This document shows, one piece after another, positions 47,307-56,637 of a DNA stretch of 64,000 bases (position 1 is the first letter of the stretch; each line of letters starts with the position of its first letter). Below the pieces are notes generated by a model. That model worked only from the letters and a program-made list of their open reading frames with translations. It was not told the DNA's origin and did not search any database. The position numbers and the translations under genes were made by a program. The stretch lies in assembly GCF_000686905.1 (NCBI RefSeq), contig NZ_KK366037.1, forward strand, positions 96,194 to 160,193. Reading direction: 5' to 3'. This stretch comes from Marinospirillum insulare DSM 21763. Lineage in GTDB: Bacteria; Pseudomonadota; Gammaproteobacteria; Pseudomonadales; Halomonadaceae.

Positions 47307-50239
47307 TCATTAAGCAAAAGTTCTTGCCATAATTGCGTAACTTGCTGACGGTATGCCACCCAAGGTTCGGCGGGTAAAAAAGTGCCGGCTTTTTCTAGGG
47401 CTGCGTGGTGGGTGGTTTTTCGGTAAATCAAATAGGCTTCTTGTAAACACTCTACCTTTGCTTGGGGTAATACGCCTGTGGCAGCTAGAGCATCTAAAAT
47501 ACGCATATTGTCGGTATGCTCATAAAGTTCTGGGTGCTTATGGCTATAGGCTAGCACTAGGTATTGCACCATAAATTCTATATCTACCAAACCGCCTGCA
47601 TCTTGCTTAACGTGAAACAGCTCTTGCTCTCCAGGTTTTGAACCTAAGTTAGCGCGCATTTTTTCGCGCATGGTGATTACATCTTCACGCAGTTTTTTTA
47701 AGTCTCTTGGCTGGCTTAAAATACTTGCTCGCAGCTGATTAAATGCTTCGGTTAATAAAGTATCGCCTGCTACAACTCTGGCTCTTACTAGGGCTTGGTG
47801 TTCCCAAGTCCAAGCTTGATTAGTTTGGTAATCGGCAAAGGCTTTTAGGCTGCTAACGAGCAAACCAGCATTGCCTGAAGGCCGTAAACGCATATCCACT
47901 TCATAGAGTTGGCCAGAGGGTGTTGCTGTGGCTAAAAAGTGAATAATGCGCTGTCCTAAACGGCTAAACCAAGTCACGCTGTCTAGGTTTTTTTCACCGT
48001 CACTGGCTAGGGTGGGATGACCATCGTGAATAAAAACCAAGTCTAAATCTGAGCCATAGCCTAGTTCTATACCACCTAGTTTGCCGTAGCCCACAATAAT
48101 AAAGCCGTTATCTGCTGGCACTCCTTTGCTTAACTCACCATTACTTAATCTGGGCCGACCATAACGCTGAGTTAAATCGCGCAGGGTTTGGTTTAAAACT
48201 TGCTCTAGCAAGACTTCAGCAATGTAGGTTAGGTAATCACTCACTTTCATTAAGTGGCGTTGGGCAACTAAATCTGATGCGGCTACACGGAGCACGTTGG
48301 CATGGCGGAAGTAGCGTAGTGCTTCCATTAAGGCTTCTATATCTTCTTCTGGAATGCGGCTTAAATGCTGACGCAATTCATCTTGTAGACTGCTTTTATT
48401 GGCGGGTGAATAGAGGGTTTCTGGGCTTAGCAGTTCATCTAAAAGAATCGGCATTTTAGCCAGCTGCTCGGCTAGCCAAGGGCTGGCAGCACAAATAGTC
48501 ACCAGCTGTTTTAACGCTTCGGGATTTTCTGTTAACAGCACTAGGTAAGCGGTACGGCGCAATACGGCTTCAACTAACCAAAGGGTTCGCTCTAGGGCTG
48601 CATCGGGATTTTGGGTGGTTGCAACGGCCATTAGCACTTGTGGCATAAGTTGATTAAGCCTTTCGCGGCCTATCTGCTGCATATTGGCTACGGCTCTACT
48701 GGAGTAGAGGGTTTGCAGCACTTGCATACTGGCTTGGGCTTGTTTAAAACCTGCTTGCTGAAATGCCTCTAGGGTTAATGCTGGGTCGGCTTGTTCGCTC
48801 CATAAACAAGCAAGGGCTTCATCTATTTGGGTGGGTTCTGGCTGTTCTTCATCTGGGTCAGCAATAACGGCATCAAAATGCTGGCGAACTTGTTGCTTTG
48901 TTTGCTGTAAATGTTCGTATAAGGCTTGCCAGTCGGTAAAACCACAGCGCCAGGCGATTCTTGCCTGGGATTCGTCATCCTCGGGTAGAGTTTGGGTTTG
49001 TTTGTCGGCTAAACCTTGTAGGGCATGTTCTAAATTACGCAAAAACTCGTAGGCGGTGAGTAGCTCTTGGCTGGCTTCTTCTGGCATTAAACCTAGGCTG
49101 GAAATAATGGGTAGCACTTTTCTAACCGAGCGCTCTTGCAGTTCTGTATCTCGTCCACCTCGAATTAATTGGAAAACCTGGGCAATAAATTCAACTTCAC
49201 GAATACCGCCTAAACCTAGCTTGATATTGTTTTCTAGGCTTTTGCGACGAACTTCTCGGTTAATCATGGCTTTCATAGCACGCAAGGCTTCGATGGCGCT
49301 AAAGTCTAAATACTTGCGGTAAACAAAAGGGCGCAGTTCATCTAAGAGGGTTTCTCCCGCTTGTTTGTTGCCAGCAATCACGCGTGCTTTGATCATGGCA
49401 TAGCGTTCCCAATCGCGGCCTTGTTGCTGGTAATAATCTAGCAGAGCATTAAAACTGAGTGCTAAAGCGCCAGCATCTCCGTAAGGGCGTAAGCGCATAT
49501 CAACACGAAACACAAAACCATCAGCGGTGACTTTATCTAAGAGTGCGATTAGTTTTTGACCAATGCGTGTAAAGTATTCTTGGTTGTCGAAGCTGCGTTT
49601 TCCGCCCAGTGTTTCACCTTGGGATTCAAAGCCAAAAATAAGGTCAATGTCTGAGGAAAGGTTAAGTTCACCTGCACCCAGTTTACCCATGCCTAACACG
49701 ACTAGGCGCAGCGGCTGCACTTCTTGCGATTCAGCTTGGGTAAGGCTGGTGCCCCTTGGGTAGGGCTTGCCCCAAGCCGGTGCATAAAAATCTTCTAACC
49801 AGGCTAAGGCTGCTTCGGTGGTGACTTCTGCCAGCGCGGTAATTTCTGCTGCGGTTTGCCAAACTTGTTGGGGTTGGTCAGTAAATTGGGAATCTCGCCA
49901 CAATAGGCGTAACATAACGGCACGTCGAAACTGCCTTAACCTAGCTTGCAAACTGGCTTCGTCGGTTGGCAACTGCCCATTTTCATTACTTAATGCCTGC
50001 TGGCACCAAAGTGTATAGTCGGCAAGATTTAAGCGGGGGGTTAGTCGGTTTTCTTTAGCTAAATGCGCTAGTAGGCTGGCATCAGCTGTTAGTAACTCCG
50101 TTGCGTAATCGCTTGTTGCTAGTAACCCTGCTAAGCCTTGAGGTTGGCTAGTAGTTAACTCGCTTGTTAAACGGCTGAGTGCTTGCAGGGTGACAGGGTG
50201 TAGCTTAGACGGCAGAAATGACAAATCAACTTGTGGCAC
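47303..50239 (-). CDS. glnE: Glutamine synthetase adenylyltransferase/adenylyl-removing enzyme GlnE
   Basis: GlnE adds and removes AMP on glutamine synthetase in response to PII and glutamine. The 978-residue protein has two nucleotidyltransferase domains. The N-terminal adenylyl-removing one has GMGKLGAGELNLSSDIDL (~190); the C-terminal adenylylating one has VGYGKLGGIELGYGSDLDL (~710). Both G-S/S-x-D-x-D metal sites are intact, with a helical regulatory region between them. Length is standard (~950). In Pseudomonas, glnE and waaF are near neighbours; here hsdRMS and AbrB-Doc lie between glnE and a waaF-like gene. Confidence 0.97.
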   Translation of the reverse strand: MPQVDLSFLPSKLHPVTLQALSRLTSELTTSQPQGLAGLLATSDYATELLTADASLLAHLAKENRLTPRLNLADYTLWCQQALSNENGQLPTDEASLQARLRQFRRAVMLRLLWRDSQFTDQPQQVWQTAAEITALAEVTTEAALAWLEDFYAPAWGKPYPRGTSLTQAESQEVQPLRLVVLGMGKLGAGELNLSSDIDLIFGFESQGETLGGKRSFDNQEYFTRIGQKLIALLDKVTADGFVFRVDMRLRPYGDAGALALSFNALLDYYQQQGRDWERYAMIKARVIAGNKQAGETLLDELRPFVYRKYLDFSAIEALRAMKAMINREVRRKSLENNIKLGLGGIREVEFIAQVFQLIRGGRDTELQERSVRKVLPIISSLGLMPEEASQELLTAYEFLRNLEHALQGLADKQTQTLPEDDESQARIAWRCGFTDWQALYEHLQQTKQQVRQHFDAVIADPDEEQPEPTQIDEALACLWSEQADPALTLEAFQQAGFKQAQASMQVLQTLYSSRAVANMQQIGRERLNQLMPQVLMAVATTQNPDAALERTLWLVEAVLRRTAYLVLLTENPEALKQLVTICAASPWLAEQLAKMPILLDELLSPETLYSPANKSSLQDELRQHLSRIPEEDIEALMEALRYFRHANVLRVAASDLVAQRHLMKVSDYLTYIAEVLLEQVLNQTLRDLTQRYGRPRLSNGELSKGVPADNGFIIVGYGKLGGIELGYGSDLDLVFIHDGHPTLASDGEKNLDSVTWFSRLGQRIIHFLATATPSGQLYEVDMRLRPSGNAGLLVSSLKAFADYQTNQAWTWEHQALVRARVVAGDTLLTEAFNQLRASILSQPRDLKKLREDVITMREKMRANLGSKPGEQELFHVKQDAGGLVDIEFMVQYLVLAYSHKHPELYEHTDNMRILDALAATGVLPQAKVECLQEAYLIYRKTTHHAALEKAGTFLPAEPWVAYRQQVTQLWQELLLND

Positions 50240-50278
50240 AGCTATAACCCTATCATCAGTAAAAAAGTTTAAAGTAAC

Positions 50279-50352
50279 CCAGCCAGCTTAGTGACTGATT
50301 CAGTCTAGCTCAACCTTATTTTACACGTCTGATTAATCGCATTGCTGGCTGG
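50279..50352. repeat. Long-armed inverted repeat upstream of sulP
   Basis: CCAGCCAGC (50279-50287) is complementary to GCTGGCTGG (50344-50352). Within the 56-base interval is a smaller GACTGATTCAGTC hairpin. The two-level layout echoes the dispersed repeats, but the CCCTGTA core is absent, so I do not place it in that family. It lies 120 bases before sulP. Confidence 0.4.
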
Positions 50353-50472
50353 TTTCGCTGCAATACTTCTTTAAATGGACGGATAGACCCAGCACTCTAA
50401 ACGAGCTATTTATTCTAGCTTATAAAAGAGGCTGTCTTTTTTATTAACTATTAACATACCTCAAGGAGAGTT

Positions 50473-52209
50473 ATGTCCTTTCCTATCGCCTCTGCTGTTA
50501 AAGAAACCCTTAAACAAGGTTATACCTTCCAAGATTTACGCGCCGACTTATTGGCTGGTATTACGCTAGGCATTATTGCTGTACCCCTAGCCATGGCTTT
50601 AGCTATTGCTAGTGGTGTACCACCTCAGTATGGCTTATATACCGCTATAGTGGCTGGTGCTGTTATTGCTTTAACGGGTGGCTCACGCTTTTCTGTTAGT
50701 GGCCCAACGGCTGCTTTTGTGGTTATTTTATTACCTGTTACTAGCCAATACGGCTTAGGTGGTTTGCTCTTAGCTACTTTAATGGCTGGGGCAATTCAGC
50801 TTTCGATGGGTGCACTCAGGTTAGGGCGACTGATTCAATTTATTCCTGCACCGGTTACCTTGGGTTTTACTGCGGGTATTGCTTTAGTGATTGCTAGCTT
50901 GCAGCTTAAAGATTTTTTTGGGCTGAGTGGTATGGATAACACGGCCCACTTTTTTGTAAAACTAACCGACTTTTTTAGTTTGCTTGGCCAAATTAGTTGG
51001 GGCGATTTTTTAGTGGGTGCAGTTACCCTAGCCATACTAATTATTTGGCCGCGCTTAAAAACACCCATTCCTGGTCATCTGCCTGCTTTATTGTTAGCAA
51101 CGGCCTTAGCTTTATTGGGTGGATATTGGCTAGCTGATTTTGAAGTGATTTTATTAGGCGATCAGTTTAGCTGGAGCTTAGGCGAGGAATCTGGGCGTGG
51201 CATTCCACCTGTTGCACCTTCTTTTTTATTACCTTGGTTAATGCCTAATGCTGAAGGTGAAGCAATAGGTTTTAGTTGGGAGCTATTCAGCGCCTTACTA
51301 CCGGCAGCTTTTACTATTGCCATGCTGGGTGCTATTGAGTCGTTACTTTGTGCGGTGGTGGGTGATTCTTTAACCGGTACTAAACATGACCCTAACGCTG
51401 AACTGGTGGGTCAGGGTGTGGGTAACTTAGTTGCACCTTTTTTTGGCGGTATTACGGCTACGGGTGCTTTGGCTAGAACAGCAGCGAATATTCGTGCTGG
51501 GGGACGCTCACCTTTTGCGGCTCTTTTTCATGCGGGCATGGTGTTGGCTAGTGTGCTTATTTTTTCTGACTGGTTGGCTTACCTGCCTATGGCGGCTTTA
51601 GCTGGCTTATTACTGATTGTTGCTTGGAATATGAGTGAAGCACATCATGTTTTACGCATGTTGAAGGTAGCTCCACCGAGTGATCTGCTAGTATTGGTGA
51701 CCTGTTTTAGCTTAACCGTTATGTTTGATATGGTGCTAGCTGTTGGGGTGGGTATTGTTTTGGCATCTTTGCTCTTTATGGGGCGCATGGCACAAGCAAC
51801 CCAAAGCTATACGCTTAATGAACGTGAGCATCAAGGTATGCAGCTACCTGAAGGGGTAGCTTATATCCGCATTGCTGGGCCACTATTTTTTGGAGCAGCT
51901 GAAAAAGCACTCGGGCGTTTATCGCAAGTTTCATCTAATATCGATGCTGTATTTGTTGATATGCATGGGGTTTCTAGCTTAGACATTACAGCTATCGATT
52001 CTCTCGACACCTCAATTCGTCAGCTAGAATTACTGGGTAAAAACATTGTTTTTATTGGGCTTCACCCGCGTTTGATTTTGAAATTGCGCAGGGCTGGTAT
52101 TCGTAAAAGCAAAACGATTAGCTTTGCCCGTAGCGCAAATCATGCCTGTAAACGTTGGCAAGCCTACCAAGCTATAATTAAATCAAAACTAGAATTAAAT
52201 AAAACCTAG
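50473..52209 (+). CDS. SulP-family anion transporter with STAS domain
   Basis: The 578-residue transporter has the SulP membrane domain (residues ~25-430) with the N-terminal LLAGITLGIIAVPLAMALAIASGVPPQYGLY signature, and a C-terminal cytoplasmic STAS domain (~455-560, FVDMHGVSSLDITAIDSLD). SulP members carry sulfate, bicarbonate or dicarboxylates; the substrate is not determinable here. A CAAGGAGAG ribosome site precedes the ATG. The next gene starts 45 bases downstream and may be co-transcribed. Confidence 0.93.
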   Translation: MSFPIASAVKETLKQGYTFQDLRADLLAGITLGIIAVPLAMALAIASGVPPQYGLYTAIVAGAVIALTGGSRFSVSGPTAAFVVILLPVTSQYGLGGLLLATLMAGAIQLSMGALRLGRLIQFIPAPVTLGFTAGIALVIASLQLKDFFGLSGMDNTAHFFVKLTDFFSLLGQISWGDFLVGAVTLAILIIWPRLKTPIPGHLPALLLATALALLGGYWLADFEVILLGDQFSWSLGEESGRGIPPVAPSFLLPWLMPNAEGEAIGFSWELFSALLPAAFTIAMLGAIESLLCAVVGDSLTGTKHDPNAELVGQGVGNLVAPFFGGITATGALARTAANIRAGGRSPFAALFHAGMVLASVLIFSDWLAYLPMAALAGLLLIVAWNMSEAHHVLRMLKVAPPSDLLVLVTCFSLTVMFDMVLAVGVGIVLASLLFMGRMAQATQSYTLNEREHQGMQLPEGVAYIRIAGPLFFGAAEKALGRLSQVSSNIDAVFVDMHGVSSLDITAIDSLDTSIRQLELLGKNIVFIGLHPRLILKLRRAGIRKSKTISFARSANHACKRWQAYQAIIKSKLELNKT

Positions 52210-52254
52210 CCGATAAGCTGGTTGATGAAGCAGGCTAAATTTTGGAGTAGTAAG

Positions 52255-52503
52255 ATGGACAGTGCACCCGAAGAAAAAAACCAATCCATTGCATTGGTTG
52301 CATCTTTATTATTTATTATCGCTTTTGCAGTGCTAATTTACATTTTTTTTACTAAGTTTATGATTCAGCCACATTCCACTGAATTAAGAGAAGGCCACAG
52401 GGATGCTGATTATTGCCGAATGGTTAAGCTTTATATGGATACCAATGGCAGAGAAGGCTGGCGAGACTACCGCGGCATTTACTATAAGGACTGCTTAAAG
52501 TAA
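52255..52503 (+). CDS. Small single-pass membrane protein of unknown function
   Basis: I start translation at the ATG at 52255 (MDSAPEEKNQ), because TTGGAG lies 7 bases before it; an in-frame TTG/ATG pair at 52222-52227 has no ribosome site. The 82-residue protein has one membrane helix (~12-35) and a C-terminal part (~50-82) containing two Cys residues (in DYCRM and KDCLK), which would be in the periplasm if the N-terminus is cytoplasmic. I do not recognise the family. It runs convergent to recJ with only two bases between their stops. Confidence 0.65.
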   Translation: MDSAPEEKNQSIALVASLLFIIAFAVLIYIFFTKFMIQPHSTELREGHRDADYCRMVKLYMDTNGREGWRDYRGIYYKDCLK

Positions 52504-52505
52504 TG

Positions 52506-54296
52506 CTAGTTGGCTAGCTCTGCGTAGCTAACCATAAGCTGCAAACTTGTTTTACCTCTAAATACATTTTCTTCTAAACGGTAAGCCAAACGGACTTGGT
52601 CACCCTGCTGAAATGGAAAGTTAGCTCCTGCCTGTGGCAAAGCACGAAACCATATAGCTTTTATCAAGTTAGTTTCATTCGCTAAAGCTAGGTCTAATTG
52701 CAAATGAATAGGGTCTGCGCCTACCGCTCTAATTCCAGCTACTTGAAACACGCCTTCAAACAAAGGTGCTTCAAACTCTCTACCGTAGGGTTCTAGCTTT
52801 TTAAGTAAGTTAAAAGCTTCTAAATTTATTAAGTTGGGGGCAAGCTCACCATCGGTCAGCAGGTAGGGCGCTAGTTTACGATCACCCAGCTGATAAACGA
52901 TGGCTCGCTCAAAAGCTTGCTGAAAGTCTACTAGGCGCTCTCGCCAAAGCGTTAACCCTGCTGCAGCTTGGTGGCCACCAAATTTAACCAGCATACCTGG
53001 GTTTAAATCATCCACCCTTTGTAAGGCGGCATGAATACTTAGTTCTGGGACACTTCTTGCCGAAGCAACCAGCTGCCTTGGATCACTAGAAGGCGTTAGA
53101 ACAATGGTAGGGCGACCATGCTTTTCTACCAACCTTGAAGCCACTATACCTTGCACACCTGAATGGCCTTCTTCTAGGTAGGCAACTAAACTTTGCATAC
53201 CTGCAGCTACTTGTTCTTCTGCACCTTTTAAAGCGGCACTAACCATTTCTTTTTCAATACTACGCCTTTGCTGATTATCGCTATCAAGCAATTCTAGGTG
53301 TTCTGCTGCTAAAGAGGGCTGTTTTGCTAAAAGGTATTCTAGCGCTTCGTAAGGGTCTGCCATGCGTGAGCTAGCGTTAATTCTTGGTCCTAACTGAAAG
53401 CCTAAGGTTGATGCGGTAAAGGCTTCAAACCTTTGCCCCATTAGCTGACGAAAGGCTAGCCAACAGGCTTCATCAGAAGCATTCATGATTTGTAACCCTG
53501 CCCTAACTAAAGCTCGATTAATAGCACTGGCTCCTAAAGAAACACAATCTGCAACTGTGCCTAGTGCAACAAAAGGTAAAAGGAAACTGAGCTTGGGTGT
53601 GCTACTTGGCAACAAACCTTCTTGAACCATGGAATTACGTAACGCAGACATTAAAAGCCAAGCCACTCCAACACCAGCTAAGGTTTTATCTGGGTAATAG
53701 CAATCTTCACGTGTTGGGTTAATAACGGCATAAGCAGAAGCGGGTGGACCGTTTTTAGGAAGGGTATGGTGGTCTGTGACTAAGAGGTCAATTCCTGCAG
53801 CTTTTAGCCTAGCAATGCGTGGTTCATCAGAAGAACCACAGTCTGCGGTAATGATGACGCTGGGAAGCTTATCTGCAGCAAGAATACGGTCAGTTAGAGA
53901 GTCGCTTACACCATAACCATCATCTATACGGTGACCAATTAAGCTGAGTATTCTATTGGCTGGAACGCCTAAAATTTCAGTGAGTGTACGGTAAATAACA
54001 ACGTGAGAGGTGATGCCATCAACATCGTAGTCGGTTAGTAGCCCTAAGGTTTCACCTTGCTGCAAAGCAAGCTTTAACCTTTCTACTGCAGGCTGTATAT
54101 CTGCAAGGGAGTCGGGTGCTGCTAAGTGATTTAAACCTGGCTCTATTAAAGCGGCCATGGAGGGCGAAGATTGATTGAGTCGCCCAGCCAGAACTTTTGC
54201 TAAAAGCGGATGTACGCCTTCGGTCAGGGCTTGCTGGTAAATACTTCTATCAACCGACCGAGGGCGTAATTCAATTTTTTTAGTGGTTTTAAGCAC
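52506..54296 (-). CDS. recJ: Single-stranded-DNA exonuclease RecJ
   Basis: RecJ is the 5'-3' ssDNA exonuclease of RecF recombination and mismatch repair. The 596-residue protein has the DHH phosphoesterase motifs: TDYDVDGITSHVV (motif I), ITADCGSSDE (II), LLVTDHHTLP (III, the DHH) and INPTREDCYYPDKTLAG (IV). The DHHA1 motif VKFGGHQAAAGLT lies near residue 445 and a C-terminal OB-like domain follows. Its start overlaps the end of a chemoreceptor gene by 8 bases, so it is probably translated from that transcript. Confidence 0.96.
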   Translation of the reverse strand: MLKTTKKIELRPRSVDRSIYQQALTEGVHPLLAKVLAGRLNQSSPSMAALIEPGLNHLAAPDSLADIQPAVERLKLALQQGETLGLLTDYDVDGITSHVVIYRTLTEILGVPANRILSLIGHRIDDGYGVSDSLTDRILAADKLPSVIITADCGSSDEPRIARLKAAGIDLLVTDHHTLPKNGPPASAYAVINPTREDCYYPDKTLAGVGVAWLLMSALRNSMVQEGLLPSSTPKLSFLLPFVALGTVADCVSLGASAINRALVRAGLQIMNASDEACWLAFRQLMGQRFEAFTASTLGFQLGPRINASSRMADPYEALEYLLAKQPSLAAEHLELLDSDNQQRRSIEKEMVSAALKGAEEQVAAGMQSLVAYLEEGHSGVQGIVASRLVEKHGRPTIVLTPSSDPRQLVASARSVPELSIHAALQRVDDLNPGMLVKFGGHQAAAGLTLWRERLVDFQQAFERAIVYQLGDRKLAPYLLTDGELAPNLINLEAFNLLKKLEPYGREFEAPLFEGVFQVAGIRAVGADPIHLQLDLALANETNLIKAIWFRALPQAGANFPFQQGDQVRLAYRLEENVFRGKTSLQLMVSYAELAN

Positions 54297-56562
54297 GTCC
54301 TATCTTCGCTAAAACCTCATTCAGTAGAGCCACTATCTGGTCTGAGTAGTCGTCAACTTTAAGGTAAAGGTCTTCAGCATGAGTATCATTTCCTTGCTGC
54401 TTAGCTTTAATAATCTCTTGAATAAGCTTATGTAGTTCCGCATGAGGTTCATCTAAGGCTTTCATCTCAGGGAAGTGACCAAAGCTTTTCATTCCTTCGC
54501 CTAGGTACCATACACCTAAGTCACACTGGGTATGGCTGACAGCTTGGTCTAGGCTAAGGCTAGATTGGCCATCTAGGAAACTACGCACTCTTACTTTCCA
54601 TGCTCGGTGAGCACTTTTAGCTAAAGCTAGCTCTACATGCGGCTCTATATTGACTTTAAAGCCACGCATTTGCTTCATTAATTCGGAAATTTCACTGCCT
54701 ATGCCGCTTGTTGCTGCAATGATATTGCTGGTTTGCCCGACTGTCTCTACCGCACCTTCACTGATAATAACGATGTGACGGTTAATGTCATCGGATACAG
54801 CGGTTTGTTCTTCAGCAGCAGAAGCAATTTGAGCGCTCATATCACTAATTCTGCGCATGGCTTCAGTAATTTCTTGCAGGGCAAGGCGTGCTGCTTCGGT
54901 TTGTTCAACGGTTTTTTCAGCTTCTTTATGGCTGCGTTCAATAACATTAACAGACTCTTCTACACCCTGTTGAAGCTGCTCTATCATGCCATGAATTTGT
55001 CCAGTGGCTTCTTGCGAGCGTTGTGCCAGCTGACGTACTTCATCTGCTACAACTGCAAAGCCACGACCATGCTCACCAGCACGCGCTGCTTCAATGGCAG
55101 CATTAAGTGCTAAAAGGTTGGTTTGTTCAGAAATACCACTAATCACATCTAGAATGCTGCCAATGTTTTCGCTGTATTCATTTAGCTTACGAATAACTTG
55201 CGCAGCCTGGTCAACTTCGGCTGCTAAGCGTGAAATACCTTCGCTGGTTTGGTGAACAACTTCATTACCATGCGCTGAGCTTTGATCTGCTTGCTCGGTA
55301 GCATTCGCTGTTTCTGCCGCATGACTAGCAATTTCTACTGCAGTGACCGACATTTCGTTCATGGCTGTGGACACTTCTTCAGTACTCATTTGCTGACGCT
55401 TCATTGAATCTGCTGTTTCACCGGTGACACGGAAGGTGTATTCAGCTTTTTCACCTAGCTCGCCCACGTGATCTAAAACAGAAAGCACTGTTGCTTCAAC
55501 CTTAGCGACAAAACGGTTGAAGGATTTAGCCACCTCGGAAAGCTCATTCTTACCCTCTATGGGTAAGCGCTGACGCAGGTCTTGATCACCTTCTGAAATG
55601 TTTTGTAGAGCAAGATTTAAGCGTTTGATTGGTGAGATAATACCTCTTCTTGCCAAGAGCCAAGAAACCAGTAAGCCAGCTAAAAGAATCAAGAGTGAAA
55701 CTGTTGATGTTGTCGCGATAGCGCTTTTGAATGCAGCAACACTAGCCGAACGGTCAGCATAAATAGCCATTACACCTATAGTATTACCGCTGTAGTCTTT
55801 TAAAGGTGCAGCTAGCACTGCAATATCATGACCATCTTGTGCTGTTCGGGTAGATAAGGTCTTGCCCTGCATAACTTGATTAAAGTCTTTTACTGGAATC
55901 AGCTCTTGACCTTGCCAGGTGCTGACTAGCTGCTCAAAGCCTTTGTCAGTTGCCTGATAAATAACCATATCTGCTTTTTGACTAGCTTTAAAAGCATCGG
56001 CATAAGCTTGGCGCAAAGATAAACCAAACTCTAAGCTACCATAGTGGCGGCCTTGCCAAGTGACTGGTACAACGCCACGAATACCTATGCCCGCTACGCC
56101 ACTTTCTATACCTGAGACACTGTTTTTATTGCGGTTAGTTTCAACAACTGTATGTCTAAAAGAGGAAAGATCATCACCATATTTAGCTGGCTTATGTAGA
56201 CGCAAAAAAGAAGTTGCTGGGGGTAAATGGAATTGCATTTGTTCTATGCCTGCCATTTGCTGCAGGTTTTCAAACACTGGCAAAAGTTCATCTTCTAAAA
56301 CAGCACGGTTTTGCGCAGCAAAGTTTCTTTGAACGTCTGGCTGGCTAGCAATGGCTGCGGCTAGATGCAAGGCTTGGGATTGCTGATTGTTAATTTCATC
56401 TAACGCTGCCTGATGTAGTCGATTTAGAGCATCCTGCTCTGTTCTTAACATCAGTTTATCCATGTTGTTTAACTGAAGCGGTAGTAATATGCCAATACCC
56501 AATACCAACACCAGTGCAAAGCCTAATTGTATTCTTAACCCTATACTTAGCTTGTTGAACAT
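54289..56562 (-). CDS. Chemoreceptor with dCache-type sensor and C-terminal CZB domain
   Basis: The 757-residue receptor has TM1 (~11-33), a periplasmic double-Cache region (~35-275, QFHLPPATSFLRLHKPAKYGD and GIGIRGVVPVTWQGRHYG), TM2 (~285-305), HAMP, the MCP hairpin with [21 protein letters not shown], and a C-terminal CZB domain with HRAW, CDLGVWY and PHAELH. Zinc sensing through CZB may tie its signal to oxidants. An AAGGAG ribosome site lies 10 bases before the ATG. The gene is 75 bases after thrC and overlaps recJ, an unusual pairing. Confidence 0.94.
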   Translation of the reverse strand: MFNKLSIGLRIQLGFALVLVLGIGILLPLQLNNMDKLMLRTEQDALNRLHQAALDEINNQQSQALHLAAAIASQPDVQRNFAAQNRAVLEDELLPVFENLQQMAGIEQMQFHLPPATSFLRLHKPAKYGDDLSSFRHTVVETNRNKNSVSGIESGVAGIGIRGVVPVTWQGRHYGSLEFGLSLRQAYADAFKASQKADMVIYQATDKGFEQLVSTWQGQELIPVKDFNQVMQGKTLSTRTAQDGHDIAVLAAPLKDYSGNTIGVMAIYADRSASVAAFKSAIATTSTVSLLILLAGLLVSWLLARRGIISPIKRLNLALQNISEGDQDLRQRLPIEGKNELSEVAKSFNRFVAKVEATVLSVLDHVGELGEKAEYTFRVTGETADSMKRQQMSTEEVSTAMNEMSVTAVEIASHAAETANATEQADQSSAHGNEVVHQTSEGISRLAAEVDQAAQVIRKLNEYSENIGSILDVISGISEQTNLLALNAAIEAARAGEHGRGFAVVADEVRQLAQRSQEATGQIHGMIEQLQQGVEESVNVIERSHKEAEKTVEQTEAARLALQEITEAMRRISDMSAQIASAAEEQTAVSDDINRHIVIISEGAVETVGQTSNIIAATSGIGSEISELMKQMRGFKVNIEPHVELALAKSAHRAWKVRVRSFLDGQSSLSLDQAVSHTQCDLGVWYLGEGMKSFGHFPEMKALDEPHAELHKLIQEIIKAKQQGNDTHAEDLYLKVDDYSDQIVALLNEVLAKIGRA

Positions 56563-56637
56563 TGTGTTGTTTCTCCTTGTAATCTACCCGGCTTAAATTA
56601 AGCCACCATTAAGCTATTTAATTACCACAAATTTATA

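Noticed and set aside
56585-56611. Sigma-28-like sequence (TAAT-N15-GCCGGGTA) before the 54289-56562 chemoreceptor
   Set aside because: The predicted start would fall within the ribosome-binding site, leaving almost no leader, and both boxes deviate from consensus.
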